A stretch of DNA of 64,000 bases from Thalassococcus_A lentus (lineage in GTDB: Bacteria; Pseudomonadota; Alphaproteobacteria; Rhodobacterales; Rhodobacteraceae): the NCBI RefSeq assembly GCF_028023555.1, contig NZ_JAQIOY010000001.1, positions 930,001-994,000 on the forward strand. Direction: 5' to 3'. Of this stretch, positions 52,293-61,241 are shown piece after piece. The translations under genes were made by a program, and so were the position numbers. Within the stretch, counting starts at the first letter, position 1, and each line of letters begins with the position of its first letter. Below the pieces are notes generated by a model. It was not told the DNA's origin, made no database searches, and worked only from the letters and a program-made list of their open reading frames with translations.

Positions 52293-52727
52293 ATGACAGC
52301 CGACACGACCGAAACGAAAGCCCGCATCGCCCGACAATTCATTCAGACGATTCCACATGCGGAAGCGCTGGGCATGGAAATCACTCAGATTGGTGACGGG
52401 CTTGCGGTCATTACAATGCCCTATGACGAACGCCTGATTGGTGATCCTGAAACCGGCGTTGTGCACGGTGGTGCGGTTTCTGCTCTTATGGACACATGCG
52501 GCGGCGCCGCCGTCATGTCCCATCCGAAGTCTCCGGCTGGAACTGCAACGATCAATCTGAGGATTGATTACATGCGCGGGGCAACGCCGGGACAGAGCAT
52601 TACGGCGAAAGCAGAGTGTTATCATGTCACCCGTTCGGTCGCCTTTGTGCGCGCAACCGCCTATGACGAAGACGAAAGCCGACCTGTCGCAACAGCCACC
52701 GGTGCCTTCACCGTGGAAGGAGGCTGA
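52293..52727 (+). CDS. PaaI-like hotdog thioesterase
   Basis: A 144-aa hotdog-fold acyl-CoA thioesterase. The family motif VVHGGAVSALMDTCGGAAV carries the helix with the catalytic Asp, followed by the strand TINLRIDYMRGA. AAGGAG is upstream. It ends three bases before a second hotdog gene, so they are co-transcribed and may form a heteromer or release free acids and CoA from the neighbouring pathway. Confidence 0.9.
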   Translation: MTADTTETKARIARQFIQTIPHAEALGMEITQIGDGLAVITMPYDERLIGDPETGVVHGGAVSALMDTCGGAAVMSHPKSPAGTATINLRIDYMRGATPGQSITAKAECYHVTRSVAFVRATAYDEDESRPVATATGAFTVEGG

Positions 52728-52730
52728 TCC

Positions 52731-53240
52731 ATGCCACGCAAAAAGCCCGAACCGATTCAGGTTATCAAGCAACGCCGCGATGCTGCGCTTCATGCGCTGG
52801 CCGGCGGGGTGCCATACATCCAGTATCTGGGAATCCAGTTTGATCGCCGCGGCGACGAGCTGACCGCAGTTTTGCCTTTTGCAGATCAGTTGATCGGCAA
52901 TCCCATGCTGCCAGCAATCCACGGAGGCGTCACCGCCGCATTTCTAGAGGTAACGGCGCTTATTTCGCTGAGCTGGTCCTATCTTTGGGACGACATCGAA
53001 ACCGGTGTTCTGGAAGTCGAAACGCTCGAAGAAGGGCGTTTGCCGCGTCTTCCAAAGACAATTGATTTCACCGTGGATTACCTGCGATCAGGCCTGCCAC
53101 GTGATGCATATGCACGCGCGCGCATCACCCGGTCAGGCAGACGTTATGCGTCGGTTCAGGCTGAGGCGTGGCAAGACAACCGGGATCGGCCCATGGCGCA
53201 GGCGACAGCGCATTTTCTGATGCCGCGCCCCAAAAGCTGA
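52731..53240 (+). CDS. Second hotdog-fold thioesterase-like protein
   Basis: A 169-aa hotdog protein. The helix motif is PAIHGGVTAAFLEVTALISL, in which the usual Asp of the helix is Glu. Strand TIDFTVDYLRSGLPRDAYA matches the dimer strand. It follows the first thioesterase by three bases; the gap to the MATE gene is 80 bases. Confidence 0.85.
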   Translation: MPRKKPEPIQVIKQRRDAALHALAGGVPYIQYLGIQFDRRGDELTAVLPFADQLIGNPMLPAIHGGVTAAFLEVTALISLSWSYLWDDIETGVLEVETLEEGRLPRLPKTIDFTVDYLRSGLPRDAYARARITRSGRRYASVQAEAWQDNRDRPMAQATAHFLMPRPKS

Positions 53241-53320
53241 TTGCGCCAAAGTCCGGGTTGCATGACCCATGAGGCAAGGCTGGAGCAATTAACCGGCTTA
53301 TTTGAAAGACGCCATTTGGC

Positions 53321-54640
53321 ATGACCGAAACTGAAACGATCACCCATCGACGCGTGCTTCGCATTGCGATTCCGATTTTGCTGGCCAATGTCACGGTTCC
53401 GATCCTTGGCGCTGTTGATACGGCTGTGGTCGGTCAGATACCGCGGCCCGAACCGATTGCCGCGGTTGGCGTCGGTGCGGTCGTAATCTCGGCGGTTTAT
53501 TGGATATTCGGGTTTCTGCGGATGGGGACGGTCGGCCTGACCGCACAGGCCGCCGGCGAGGGCAAGAGTGGAGAGGTTGCCGCGCTGCTGACCCGCGCGC
53601 TGATGATTGGTTTGGCTGGTGGTGTCGGGCTTATCCTGTTGCAGGGCTGGGTTTTCGCCGGGGCCTTTGCCGTCAGCCCCGCCAGCGCAGAGGTCGAAAC
53701 GCTTGCGCGTGCCTATATGCAGATCAGGATTTGGTCCGCGCCTGCCGCGATTGCAATCTATGGCGTGACGGGGTGGCTCATTGCCCAGGAACGCACCCGC
53801 GATGTCTTTGTCCTTCAGCTATGGATGAATGGCGTCAATGTCGCCCTGGATCTGTTGTTTGTTTTGCAGCTGGGCTGGGGCGTCGACGGCGTGGCCTTTG
53901 CGACGTTTATCGCCGAATGGTCCGGTCTGGTGCTGGGGCTTTGGCTGTGTCGGTCCGCGTTTTCGGTTCCCGCATGGCGGGATTGGCCACGGGTGTTTGA
54001 CCGCGAAAAGCTTCGCCGCATGGCGGTGGTCAACGCCGACATCCTCATTCGATCGCTCTTGTTGCAGGTGATTTTCGTGTCGTTCCTGTTGCTCGGCGGG
54101 CGGTTCGGAGACGTGACACTGGCTGCCAACCAGGTGCTGCTGCAGTTTTTGCATATCGTCGGCTATGCGCTGGATGGATTTGCCTTTGCTGCCGAGGCAT
54201 TGGTCGGCAAAGCATTCGGGGCCCGCGCGGTGGCGCGCATCCGGCGCGCGTCTTTGCTATGCAGTCTGTGGTCGTTGGTTTTCGCCGTTGTCATGGCCTT
54301 GGCATTTGCGGTGCTCGGGCCATGGTTGATCACCGTCATGGCAAAAGACCCCGCTGTACAGCAGGCCGCACTTGTCTACCTGCCCTGGATGATCGCAGCA
54401 CCTGTTATGCTGGTCGCCCTGGTGATGTTTGATGGCATCTTTATCGGGGCAACCCGTTCGGCTGACATGCGCAACATGATGGCGCTTTCTGCGCTTGTCT
54501 ATCTGATGGCGGTCTGGCTGCTGATGGAGCCCTTGGGGAATCATGGGTTGTGGTTGGCGCTGCACATTTCATTCGTTGCGCGCGGGCTCACACTTGCGCT
54601 GCGGTATCCAGCGCTGGAACGCGCCGCGCGTCGGGCTTAA
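53321..54640 (+). CDS. MATE-family efflux transporter (DinF-like)
   Basis: Inner-membrane exporter of 439 aa with about 12 helices and the two-fold MATE layout: VLRIAIPILLANVTVPILGA, the GAVDTAVVGQIP motif, FGFLRMGTVGLTAQAAGEGK, and the second half DVTLAANQVLLQFLHIVGYA. Most like DinF. Substrate unknown (cationic compounds or redox metabolites are typical). The stop codon lies inside a hairpin preceding trpB. Confidence 0.9.
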   Translation: MTETETITHRRVLRIAIPILLANVTVPILGAVDTAVVGQIPRPEPIAAVGVGAVVISAVYWIFGFLRMGTVGLTAQAAGEGKSGEVAALLTRALMIGLAGGVGLILLQGWVFAGAFAVSPASAEVETLARAYMQIRIWSAPAAIAIYGVTGWLIAQERTRDVFVLQLWMNGVNVALDLLFVLQLGWGVDGVAFATFIAEWSGLVLGLWLCRSAFSVPAWRDWPRVFDREKLRRMAVVNADILIRSLLLQVIFVSFLLLGGRFGDVTLAANQVLLQFLHIVGYALDGFAFAAEALVGKAFGARAVARIRRASLLCSLWSLVFAVVMALAFAVLGPWLITVMAKDPAVQQAALVYLPWMIAAPVMLVALVMFDGIFIGATRSADMRNMMALSALVYLMAVWLLMEPLGNHGLWLALHISFVARGLTLALRYPALERAARRA

Positions 54641-54667
54641 TGCCGCTATTGTTCTGTCTGGCATTAA
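54637..54667 (+). other. Hairpin at the end of the MATE gene before trpB
   Basis: TTAATGCC and GGCATTAA form a perfect 8-bp stem with a 15-base loop, overlapping the MATE stop codon, 74 bases before trpB. It may be a terminator or an mRNA-stability element; no peptide leader with tandem Trp codons is present. Confidence 0.45.
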
Positions 54668-54740
54668 TTGCCTGTCCGACCCCTTGCCCCAGCGCCAGCA
54701 TCCCGCTACCTGTGTCCCGCTCAGGATGAAAGGCGCAGCC

Positions 54741-55988
54741 ATGGCAAATGATCTGTTCAATTCCTTCATGAAAGGCCCCGACGAAAAGGGCCGTTTTGGT
54801 ATCTTTGGCGGGCGCTTTGTGTCCGAAACACTGATGCCATTGATCCTGTCGTTGGAAGAAGAATACGAGAAGGCCAAAACCGACCAGAGTTTCTGGGACG
54901 AGATGGATTATCTGTGGAAGCATTATGTGGGCCGTCCGAGCCCGCTCTACTATGCTGAACGCATGACCGAACGCCTTGGCGGCGCGAAGATCTACCTCAA
55001 GCGGGACGAGCTGAACCACACAGGCGCGCACAAGATCAACAACGTGCTTGGCCAGATCATTCTGGCGCGCCGCATGGGCAAGACACGCATCATCGCTGAA
55101 ACCGGTGCTGGCCAACACGGCGTCGCAACCGCGACTGTCTGCGCCAAGTTTGGTTTGAAATGCGTGGTTTACATGGGCGCGCATGATGTTGAACGTCAGG
55201 CCCCCAACGTTTTCCGCATGCGTCTTCTGGGCGCCGAGGTTGTCCCTGTGACATCGGGGCGCGGAACGCTGAAGGACGCGATGAACGATGCGCTGCGCGA
55301 TTGGGTGACCAATGTGCGCGACACCTTCTACTGCATCGGCACGGTCGCCGGACCGCACCCTTACCCGGCCATGGTTCGTGACTTCCAGTCGATCATCGGC
55401 AAGGAAGCCAAAGAGCAGATGATGGAAGCCGAGGGCCGCAACCCCGACACCATCATCGCCGCCATCGGTGGCGGCTCGAATGCGATGGGCCTGTTTTACC
55501 CGTTCCTTGACGACAAGGACGTGAACATCATCGGTGTCGAAGCGGGTGGCAAGGGCGTCAATGAAAAGATGGAACACTGTGCATCGCTGACTGGTGGCCG
55601 CCCGGGCGTTCTGCATGGCAACCGCACCTATCTTCTTCAGGACGACGATGGCCAGATTCTCGAAGGTTTCTCAATCTCGGCCGGTCTCGATTATCCCGGT
55701 ATCGGGCCGGAGCACAGCTGGCTGCACGAAGTCGGCCGTGCCGAGTATGTTGCGATTACGGACAAGGAAGCACTGGAAGCGTTCCAGCTGTGCTGCGAGA
55801 CCGAGGGTATCATCCCCGCGCTCGAGCCATCACATGCCTTGGCACATGTCATGAAAATCGCGCCGAAGCTGCCCAAGGATCACATCATCTGCATGAATAT
55901 GTGTGGCCGTGGCGACAAGGACATCTTCACCGTCGCCAAGCACCTGGGCTTTGACATGTCCGACACCGAAGGACGAACCGCAGACTAG
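54741..55988 (+). CDS. trpB: Tryptophan synthase beta chain
   Basis: Joins indole and serine to give tryptophan, with PLP. The 415-aa protein shows the PLP Lys in TGAHKINN, the indole tunnel block GAGQHGVATATVCAKFGLKC, the phosphate loop GGGSNAMG and EPSHALAHVM. Start at 54741 (MANDLFNSFMKGPDEKGRFG). The usual partner trpF or trpA is not next to it. Confidence 0.96.
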   Translation: MANDLFNSFMKGPDEKGRFGIFGGRFVSETLMPLILSLEEEYEKAKTDQSFWDEMDYLWKHYVGRPSPLYYAERMTERLGGAKIYLKRDELNHTGAHKINNVLGQIILARRMGKTRIIAETGAGQHGVATATVCAKFGLKCVVYMGAHDVERQAPNVFRMRLLGAEVVPVTSGRGTLKDAMNDALRDWVTNVRDTFYCIGTVAGPHPYPAMVRDFQSIIGKEAKEQMMEAEGRNPDTIIAAIGGGSNAMGLFYPFLDDKDVNIIGVEAGGKGVNEKMEHCASLTGGRPGVLHGNRTYLLQDDDGQILEGFSISAGLDYPGIGPEHSWLHEVGRAEYVAITDKEALEAFQLCCETEGIIPALEPSHALAHVMKIAPKLPKDHIICMNMCGRGDKDIFTVAKHLGFDMSDTEGRTAD

Positions 55989-56010
55989 GTTCTCAGACCA
56001 GACCTTTTCG

Positions 56011-56502
56011 TCAGTTGTTGCGCCCAGGTTGCAAACGTTGCTTGGGCGCGGATTTCAAAATGCCGCGTGGTCGTGTCATGACTTGTGGTATTGGCGCGCC
56101 TTGTGTGCGGACGGGGCGATATTTAACGGTGCCGCCGTTCAGAGGCTGCTGATATATCCATTTGTAAAGCACGTAGACATAGTAGAGGTCCGGCGGGTTC
56201 ATGCCGCCAATGACCACGGATCCGGATGTTTGAGTGCTGGTTGTCTGTGTTGTGCTGGTGCCCCAGAGGCATTCCGCCGTCACATTGGCGCTATTCGTTC
56301 TTGATGCACAGACCAGCACATGAGCCTGTGCTCCCGTTTCCCGTTCAGGACAACTGGATACGTCAAAGCTGACCGGAACCGACTTGCTCGTTTGGGTTAT
56401 GGCCGGTTGACCGATGGACCAAGTGCAGTTGGCCATGGCCGCACCGGAAAACAGAACTGAAAAAGTGATCGCCGCAACGGGCGTTGGAAGCGTGGAAATC
56501 AT
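56011..56502 (-). CDS. Unknown exported protein
   Basis: A 163-aa protein with a plausible signal peptide from residue 1 (MISTLPTPVAAITFSVLFSG, cleavage near 25). The mature part has four cysteines (NCTWS, SSCPE, LVCAS, AECLW), likely two disulfides, a Ser/Thr-rich linker (TTQTTSTQTSGS) and a basic tail. Overall it looks like a beta-rich periplasmic or surface protein; no family recognised. An upstream in-frame ATG at 56556 is possible, but the shorter start puts the signal peptide at the N-terminus. No good ribosome-binding site. Confidence 0.55.
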   Translation of the reverse strand: MISTLPTPVAAITFSVLFSGAAMANCTWSIGQPAITQTSKSVPVSFDVSSCPERETGAQAHVLVCASRTNSANVTAECLWGTSTTQTTSTQTSGSVVIGGMNPPDLYYVYVLYKWIYQQPLNGGTVKYRPVRTQGAPIPQVMTRPRGILKSAPKQRLQPGRNN

Positions 56503-56577
56503 GTGGCACCAAAAATAAATTTCAATGCCACCACGATGCATGACAGTGACGGTCAATTCAAGATTGGGGTCGCCTGC

Positions 56578-56949
56578 CTAGTCCGCGTTTTCTTCGAGAA
56601 CAGACAACGGAACAATGTCCAGGGCTCGCTTGTGCGTCGCGGCCAGCGCCACCTTCGGCGCGCAGCCTTCCTCGTGCGCTTGCAGGAAACGCGCAGCGCA
56701 CAGGCACCAACGATCACCGGGCTTCAGGCCAGCAAACCGAAATTCCGGTCGCGGTGTCGAAAGGTCGTTTCCGACGTATTTCGAGAATGCCAAAAACTCG
56801 GCTGTCATGACGGCGCATACCGTGTGGCTGCCGCTGTCGGCCTCGCAGGTGTTGCAATGACCATCGCGGAAAAAGCCGGTTACCGGCTCGTTGGAACAGC
56901 TTTCCAGGACGCCACCCAGAACGTTGATCGAGGGGTCCTTTACAGTCAT
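56578..56949 (-). CDS. DUF2237 family protein
   Basis: A 123-aa soluble protein, full length for DUF2237. Conserved sections: GFFRDGHCNTCEADSGSHTV, FLAFSKYVGNDLSTP, FRFAGLKPGDRWCLCAARF and APKVALAATHKRAL. The many conserved Cys and His suggest a metal site, but the function is not known. It starts seven bases past the serine hydrolase stop. Confidence 0.85.
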   Translation of the reverse strand: MTVKDPSINVLGGVLESCSNEPVTGFFRDGHCNTCEADSGSHTVCAVMTAEFLAFSKYVGNDLSTPRPEFRFAGLKPGDRWCLCAARFLQAHEEGCAPKVALAATHKRALDIVPLSVLEENAD

Positions 56950-56955
56950 CGTTCC

Positions 56956-58104
56956 TCACTTTTGCGCGGCTATCCGTCGAAACATCTGCAGAGCGTCATC
57001 ATTGGCGCCGTCTTCGCGGAACTGCCTATCTGCGGCGTTTACAGCGATGACCGTGCCGGTTGCCCGATTGATGTAGATATACTGACCATAGACACCACGG
57101 GCAATGATTTCACCTTCGGGTGCATCCTGAGCCATCCACCATTGGTACCCGTATTTCCATTTGCCCGGCTCGGTCTTGGCCGATGGAGTTGTGCTTTCGA
57201 TGGCCCAGTCCTCCGGCACGATCTGTTTGCCTTGGAATTGGCCATTAAGGCGGAACAGTTCACCCATTCTGGCATAGTCACGCGTGGTCAGGTTCAATCC
57301 ACCCAGAACGAATGCAACCCCGTATCCATCGGTGACGTAGTGCGGGCTACCATGGGCGCCGAGGGGATCCAGAAGATGCTCTCCCAGAAGATCGGAAACG
57401 CTGCGACCGGTTGCGCCCCGCAAAACCATTCCAAGAACATGCGTGTCGATCGATACATAGCGCCATGCATCGCCCGCAGGCTGATCGGTTTCCGTCAGTC
57501 CGGCGGCAAACCCATCCATTGATCCACCCAGCGCGAGGATGCGACCCATCTTGTTGATGTCACTCCAGAAATCCAGATAATCTTCGTCAAAGACCACACC
57601 AGTGGACATCTGCAGCACATTGCGAATTGATGCGCCATCGTATGCGCTGTCTTTGAGGGAGGGGGCGTATTTGGTGACAGGATCGTCCAGGCTGTCGATC
57701 TCGCCCTGCGCTTTTAGAATGCCGAACAGCGCTGACAGGTATGACTTGGCCATGGACCATGAAATGCGCTGATCGTCGGCTTTGGTACCGAGGTGATAGG
57801 CCTCGTGAACGACTGCGCCGTCCTGTACCACAACGACCGCTGTCACCGCACGCCTTTGCAACCATTCCTGCCAGTCCGCAGGCAAAGCCATTTCAGAACC
57901 CGAGGGGAGGGGGGCGGGGGCTCCTTTGACTGGGATTTCAGCGGTTTGAAATGCGCCGCGCATGTTGCTGAAGTTGCTCACGATCTTTTCTTCGGAAAAG
58001 AGAGTGTTGACCGCATGCAGACGCAGCAGCTGTTCTTTCTTCCAGATCGCCAGCCCTCCGATCACAAGAGCCAAAGCAATGACGATCCTAAAGAACCAGC
58101 GCAT
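56956..58104 (-). CDS. Membrane-anchored serine hydrolase (beta-lactamase class C-like)
   Basis: A 382-aa penicillin-recognising serine hydrolase with an N-terminal membrane anchor or signal (residues 5-21). The catalytic S117-M-A-K120 motif lies in SWSMAKSYLSALF; the second motif corresponds to YVSIDTHVLG, and YGYQWWM and GVYGQYIYI appear near the C-terminal third motif. It probably acts in the periplasm as an esterase, D-peptidase or similar. The start at 58104 has AAAGGA upstream and follows DUF2332 by five bases. Confidence 0.85.
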   Translation of the reverse strand: MRWFFRIVIALALVIGGLAIWKKEQLLRLHAVNTLFSEEKIVSNFSNMRGAFQTAEIPVKGAPAPLPSGSEMALPADWQEWLQRRAVTAVVVVQDGAVVHEAYHLGTKADDQRISWSMAKSYLSALFGILKAQGEIDSLDDPVTKYAPSLKDSAYDGASIRNVLQMSTGVVFDEDYLDFWSDINKMGRILALGGSMDGFAAGLTETDQPAGDAWRYVSIDTHVLGMVLRGATGRSVSDLLGEHLLDPLGAHGSPHYVTDGYGVAFVLGGLNLTTRDYARMGELFRLNGQFQGKQIVPEDWAIESTTPSAKTEPGKWKYGYQWWMAQDAPEGEIIARGVYGQYIYINRATGTVIAVNAADRQFREDGANDDALQMFRRIAAQK

Positions 58105-58109
58105 CTTGG

Positions 58110-59156
58110 TTAATCCTTTCCTAGGCGCTCTAACGCGCCTGTCCATTCGACCCATCGGCCGTGAAAATCGGCGCGACCCAAATCCAGTCGGGTGTTTCCG
58201 GGCCACAGTCGCAGTGTAAGTGCCGCGCCGCGTGTCCCGCCGTCGTTTTCCATTCCAAACCACGCCACAGGCGCGTCGTCTGAGGCTTTGTCACCCGCAG
58301 CTTCAATCAAAGCAACGCCGCGGGCCTGTGACGTTGCGGAAAAATACTGCCACGCGACGGTGCTGTAGATTAGGTGCAAATGACCGGCTTTGGGATCCAA
58401 TCGCTCGGCGAGCCAGTCAATCGCATCGCCCTGATCAACAACGTCTTGTTTTTCCGAAATCGCAGCTTTTGTCAGTTCGATCCGGTGGGGTTGATCGGGC
58501 CAAAGGTAAGCCAACAGCCGCAAGCGATCCTCGGGATCAGAGGGATCAAGCGGCCCAATGTCAACGCCACGTCTTTGTGCGAGTTGCGGGGCCCCTTCCG
58601 GGGGCAGGGCGCCGCTCCAATCCGGGCGCAGCGTCAGGGCCGCATTCTCGGGTCCGTAGGTCTTGGTTTCGATGGCCAGCGCATACCGGTCCCAGCGCAG
58701 ATTGAGCCCGCCACTGGCGCCCAGTTCAGACGTCACAATCGGCAATCCAAACCGTGCATGCAGCGATTGCCCCAGTGCGATCAAAACGGAGGAACGGCGC
58801 ACTTCGTTTGTTTGTGGCGCGTTGTTCAGCCAGTCATCGAGAAAAACCGCCTCGCGATGCATCGCGTTCTCAATGGCGCTCCACAGCGCGTCGTCGCTCG
58901 TTTCATGCGGAGGATAGACATCCGCCAATCCGGCACGGTCCAAAAGACGCAACGCGTGAAACCCTCCGCATAGGCGTAGCGGCACGCTTTGGCCTTTGGG
59001 TCCTATGTCACCTGTCCAGTCGAACAACCGATCTGTGAGTGGGGTTCCGGGGCGTAGCCTGCGGGCCAGCAAAAGGCACAAGCGTTCCATGAATGGGCTG
59101 CCCAGTGCTGCGCAATGGCCAGCCTGTTCTGTCAGTGCTTGGGCCAGTGCGCTCAT
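58110..59156 (-). CDS. DUF2332 family protein
   Basis: A 348-aa soluble protein of DUF2332, widely found in Actinobacteria and alphaproteobacteria. Blocks include TDRLFDWTGDIGP, FHALRLLDRAGLADVYPP, VTSELGASGGLNLRWDRYAL (resembling a Rossmann/methyltransferase motif I), and WLAERLDPKAGHLHLIYSTV. A methyltransferase-like fold is likely; its activity is unknown. It overlaps pth by four bases. Confidence 0.82.
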   Translation of the reverse strand: MSALAQALTEQAGHCAALGSPFMERLCLLLARRLRPGTPLTDRLFDWTGDIGPKGQSVPLRLCGGFHALRLLDRAGLADVYPPHETSDDALWSAIENAMHREAVFLDDWLNNAPQTNEVRRSSVLIALGQSLHARFGLPIVTSELGASGGLNLRWDRYALAIETKTYGPENAALTLRPDWSGALPPEGAPQLAQRRGVDIGPLDPSDPEDRLRLLAYLWPDQPHRIELTKAAISEKQDVVDQGDAIDWLAERLDPKAGHLHLIYSTVAWQYFSATSQARGVALIEAAGDKASDDAPVAWFGMENDGGTRGAALTLRLWPGNTRLDLGRADFHGRWVEWTGALERLGKD

Positions 59157-59878
59157 TTGAATTTATCGACCAGCTTTTGCAAAGGACTGCGTGTGTCTGA
59201 TTGTTCAGGCTGCGCTGTCTTGACGGGTTCAGGGGCTGATTTTGCGGGTTTTGTGGGCTGCTTTTGGGCCTTTGGCTCTCTGGGTTTGCTGGTGCCCCCT
59301 GACGACCGTGGCGGGTTGACCCGCAAGGCAACAGCGTTCTGGAACTTGCCGGGATCGCCAGCTGCCAGCGCTGCGGCACCGTCGGAAATCCCGCGCAGCA
59401 GGTCGTCGAGCCAATCCTGATCAGCCTTGTGGAAATCATGCAGCACATAGGCTGCCACCAGTTCTTTGCGCCCCGGATGCCCAACACCCAATCGGACCCG
59501 TTGGTAATCGGGCCCGATGTGCTGATGGATAGAGCGCAGACCGTTGTGCCCCGCATGGCCGCCACCCATTTTTACGCGACATTTGGACGGCGCGAGGTCC
59601 AGCTCATCATGGAAAACAGTCACGTCTTCGGAGGTTAGCTTGAAAAACCGCATGGCTTCGCCAACGGCCTGACCGGACAGGTTCATAAAGGTTTCAGGTT
59701 TGAGCAGCATGACCTTTTCGCTGCCAAGCCGTCCTTCGCACAGCTGCGCCTGAAACTTCGACTTCCACGGTGAAAACCCGTGATCATCTGCGATGCGGTC
59801 CAGTGCCATGAACCCGATGTTATGACGATTTGCGGCATACTTACCGCCGGGGTTGCCGAGGCCAACAAATAGCTGCAA
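59153..59878 (-). CDS. pth: Peptidyl-tRNA hydrolase
   Basis: Releases tRNA from peptidyl-tRNA. The core, residues 1-186, shows GLGNPGGKYAANRHNIGFMA with the catalytic His, ETFMNLSGQAV and MGGGHAGHNGLRSI. Beyond the usual length of about 190 there is a 50-residue Pro/Lys/Gln-rich, probably disordered tail with repeated KPxxP patterns. Four-base overlap with DUF2332. Confidence 0.95.
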   Translation of the reverse strand: MQLFVGLGNPGGKYAANRHNIGFMALDRIADDHGFSPWKSKFQAQLCEGRLGSEKVMLLKPETFMNLSGQAVGEAMRFFKLTSEDVTVFHDELDLAPSKCRVKMGGGHAGHNGLRSIHQHIGPDYQRVRLGVGHPGRKELVAAYVLHDFHKADQDWLDDLLRGISDGAAALAAGDPGKFQNAVALRVNPPRSSGGTSKPREPKAQKQPTKPAKSAPEPVKTAQPEQSDTRSPLQKLVDKFK

Positions 59879-59953
59879 GGGTGCTCTCCATGGATTGGCA
59901 TTGCGCCTTACTTAGGCTGTATCAGGCGCAATTCACAAGGGAGTGGCACCGCG

Positions 59954-60265
59954 TTGTATCTGACAATGAACCGTTTCAAAGTCACCAAATCCGAAGCCGA
60001 TGCCTTTGAGGCGCTTTGGAAGAACCGTGACAGCCATCTCAATTCTGTCGAGGGCTTTCGAAGTTTTGCTTTGCTCAAGGGCCCCGAGGCGGAAGATCAT
60101 ATTGTGTACGCGTCGCACACCGTCTGGGCGGACGAAGCGAGTTTTCTGAACTGGACGAAATCCGAAGCGTTCCGCGCGGCGCATGGTGGCGCAAAGTCCT
60201 CTGGGCATATGTACCTCGGCCCGCCGGAACTGGAACTGTTCGAAGCTGTACAAGTTCTGGAGTGA
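59954..60265 (+). CDS. Antibiotic biosynthesis monooxygenase (ABM) family protein, TTG start
   Basis: A 103-aa ABM-fold protein, related to heme-degrading monooxygenases (IsdG/HmoB). Conserved: MNRFKVTKSEADAFEALWKN, GFRSFALLKGP, and a C-terminal KSSGHMYLGPPELELFEAV. The first codon is TTG at 59954, supported by GGGAG ten bases upstream and by relatives having a few residues before MNRF; ATG at 59966 is the alternative but has no ribosome-binding site. Possible heme or small aromatic substrate. Ends at a strong terminator. Confidence 0.75.
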   Translation: MYLTMNRFKVTKSEADAFEALWKNRDSHLNSVEGFRSFALLKGPEAEDHIVYASHTVWADEASFLNWTKSEAFRAAHGGAKSSGHMYLGPPELELFEAVQVLE

Positions 60266-60290
60266 ACCCAGAGCAAATACTCAGAAAACA

Positions 60291-60318
60291 AAAAAGCCGG
60301 GCAAAAGCCCGGCTTTTT
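60291..60318. terminator. Bidirectional terminator between ABM gene and trcR
   Basis: Perfect 12-bp stem AAAAAGCCGGGC / GCCCGGCTTTTT, AAAA loop. Serves the ABM gene (+) and the convergent trcR (-). Confidence 0.9.
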
Positions 60319-60334
60319 CGACAGAAGCCTTCTA

Positions 60335-61102
60335 TCAGGCTTTGTTGTCTTCTTCTTCGTCGTCGTCGTTGCCACCTTCAGGCAGGTTGAAGAAACTGTC
60401 CGCGTCAGCAAAATCGCTGTCTGTCCGAGTGTCTTCTTCTTCATCGTCACCACGGGGATCGGACAGGCTGAAGTTTTCAAGGCCTTCGATGGAGGTCGGC
60501 ATGCGCGGTTCCGCATCCATGCCAAGGCTCTGCTCGGTCGAAACAAGCTTGCGACGTTCATCATCAGACATGACCGCGTCCACCTTTTTGGCGGCCTTGG
60601 CCACGGCAGCGTCCAGTTCGGATTGTTTGCACAGGCCCAAGGCAACCGGGTCAATCGGCTGCATGTTGTTGATGTTCCAATGTTCGCGGTTGCGGATCGA
60701 TTGGATCGTCGGCTTGGTTGTGCCAACCAGCTTGGAAATCTGACCGTCTGTCAATTCGGGGTGGAACTTGACCAGCCACAGGATCGCGTTGGGGCGGTCC
60801 TGACGCTTTGACAATGGCGTATAGCGTGGGCCACGGCGCACGTCTTCGTCGCGGGCCGCCGCGTTAAACTTGAGCTTCATCTTGTAGAGCGGATCTTTTT
60901 CCGCCTTGTCGATTTCAGCCTGTTCCAACTGGTTGTTGGCGATGGGGTCAAACCCTTTGACACCTGTGGCGACGTCACCGTCAGCGATGCCCTGAATCTC
61001 GAGTTCGTGGAAACCGGTAAAGTCGGCGACCTGCTTAAAAGTCAGTGTGGTGTTATCCACCAGCCAGACGGCAGTTGCCTTTGGGTGCAGCAGCTTGGCC
61101 AT
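60335..61102 (-). CDS. trcR: Cell-cycle transcriptional regulator TrcR (DUF1013)
   Basis: An alphaproteobacterial DUF1013 protein (255 aa). It starts MAKLLHPKATAVWLVDNTTL, with HTH-like segments ISKLVGTTKPTIQSIRNREH near residues 124-143, a conserved GPRYTPLSKRQDRPNAILW block and an acidic C-terminal tail (DDEEEDTRTDSD, DDDEEEDNKA). Homologues act with the cell-cycle regulator network. Apparently monocistronic. Confidence 0.9.
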   Translation of the reverse strand: MAKLLHPKATAVWLVDNTTLTFKQVADFTGFHELEIQGIADGDVATGVKGFDPIANNQLEQAEIDKAEKDPLYKMKLKFNAAARDEDVRRGPRYTPLSKRQDRPNAILWLVKFHPELTDGQISKLVGTTKPTIQSIRNREHWNINNMQPIDPVALGLCKQSELDAAVAKAAKKVDAVMSDDERRKLVSTEQSLGMDAEPRMPTSIEGLENFSLSDPRGDDEEEDTRTDSDFADADSFFNLPEGGNDDDEEEDNKA

Positions 61103-61241
61103 TGGGTCGTCTCCTATGCATATCTTCTTCGCTTGCCCGGGCCTTTGGGGGCCTGAGCCGCTCTGGCGGGGCAGAGCAAGTTGCCGTTGTCGGGAAACCT
61201 TGCGCGTATATAGTCACCGCGAAGCAAAGAGGAAAGAGAAA

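Noticed and set aside
54641..54740. Trp attenuator peptide before trpB
   Set aside because: No short reading frame with consecutive Trp codons found in the gap.
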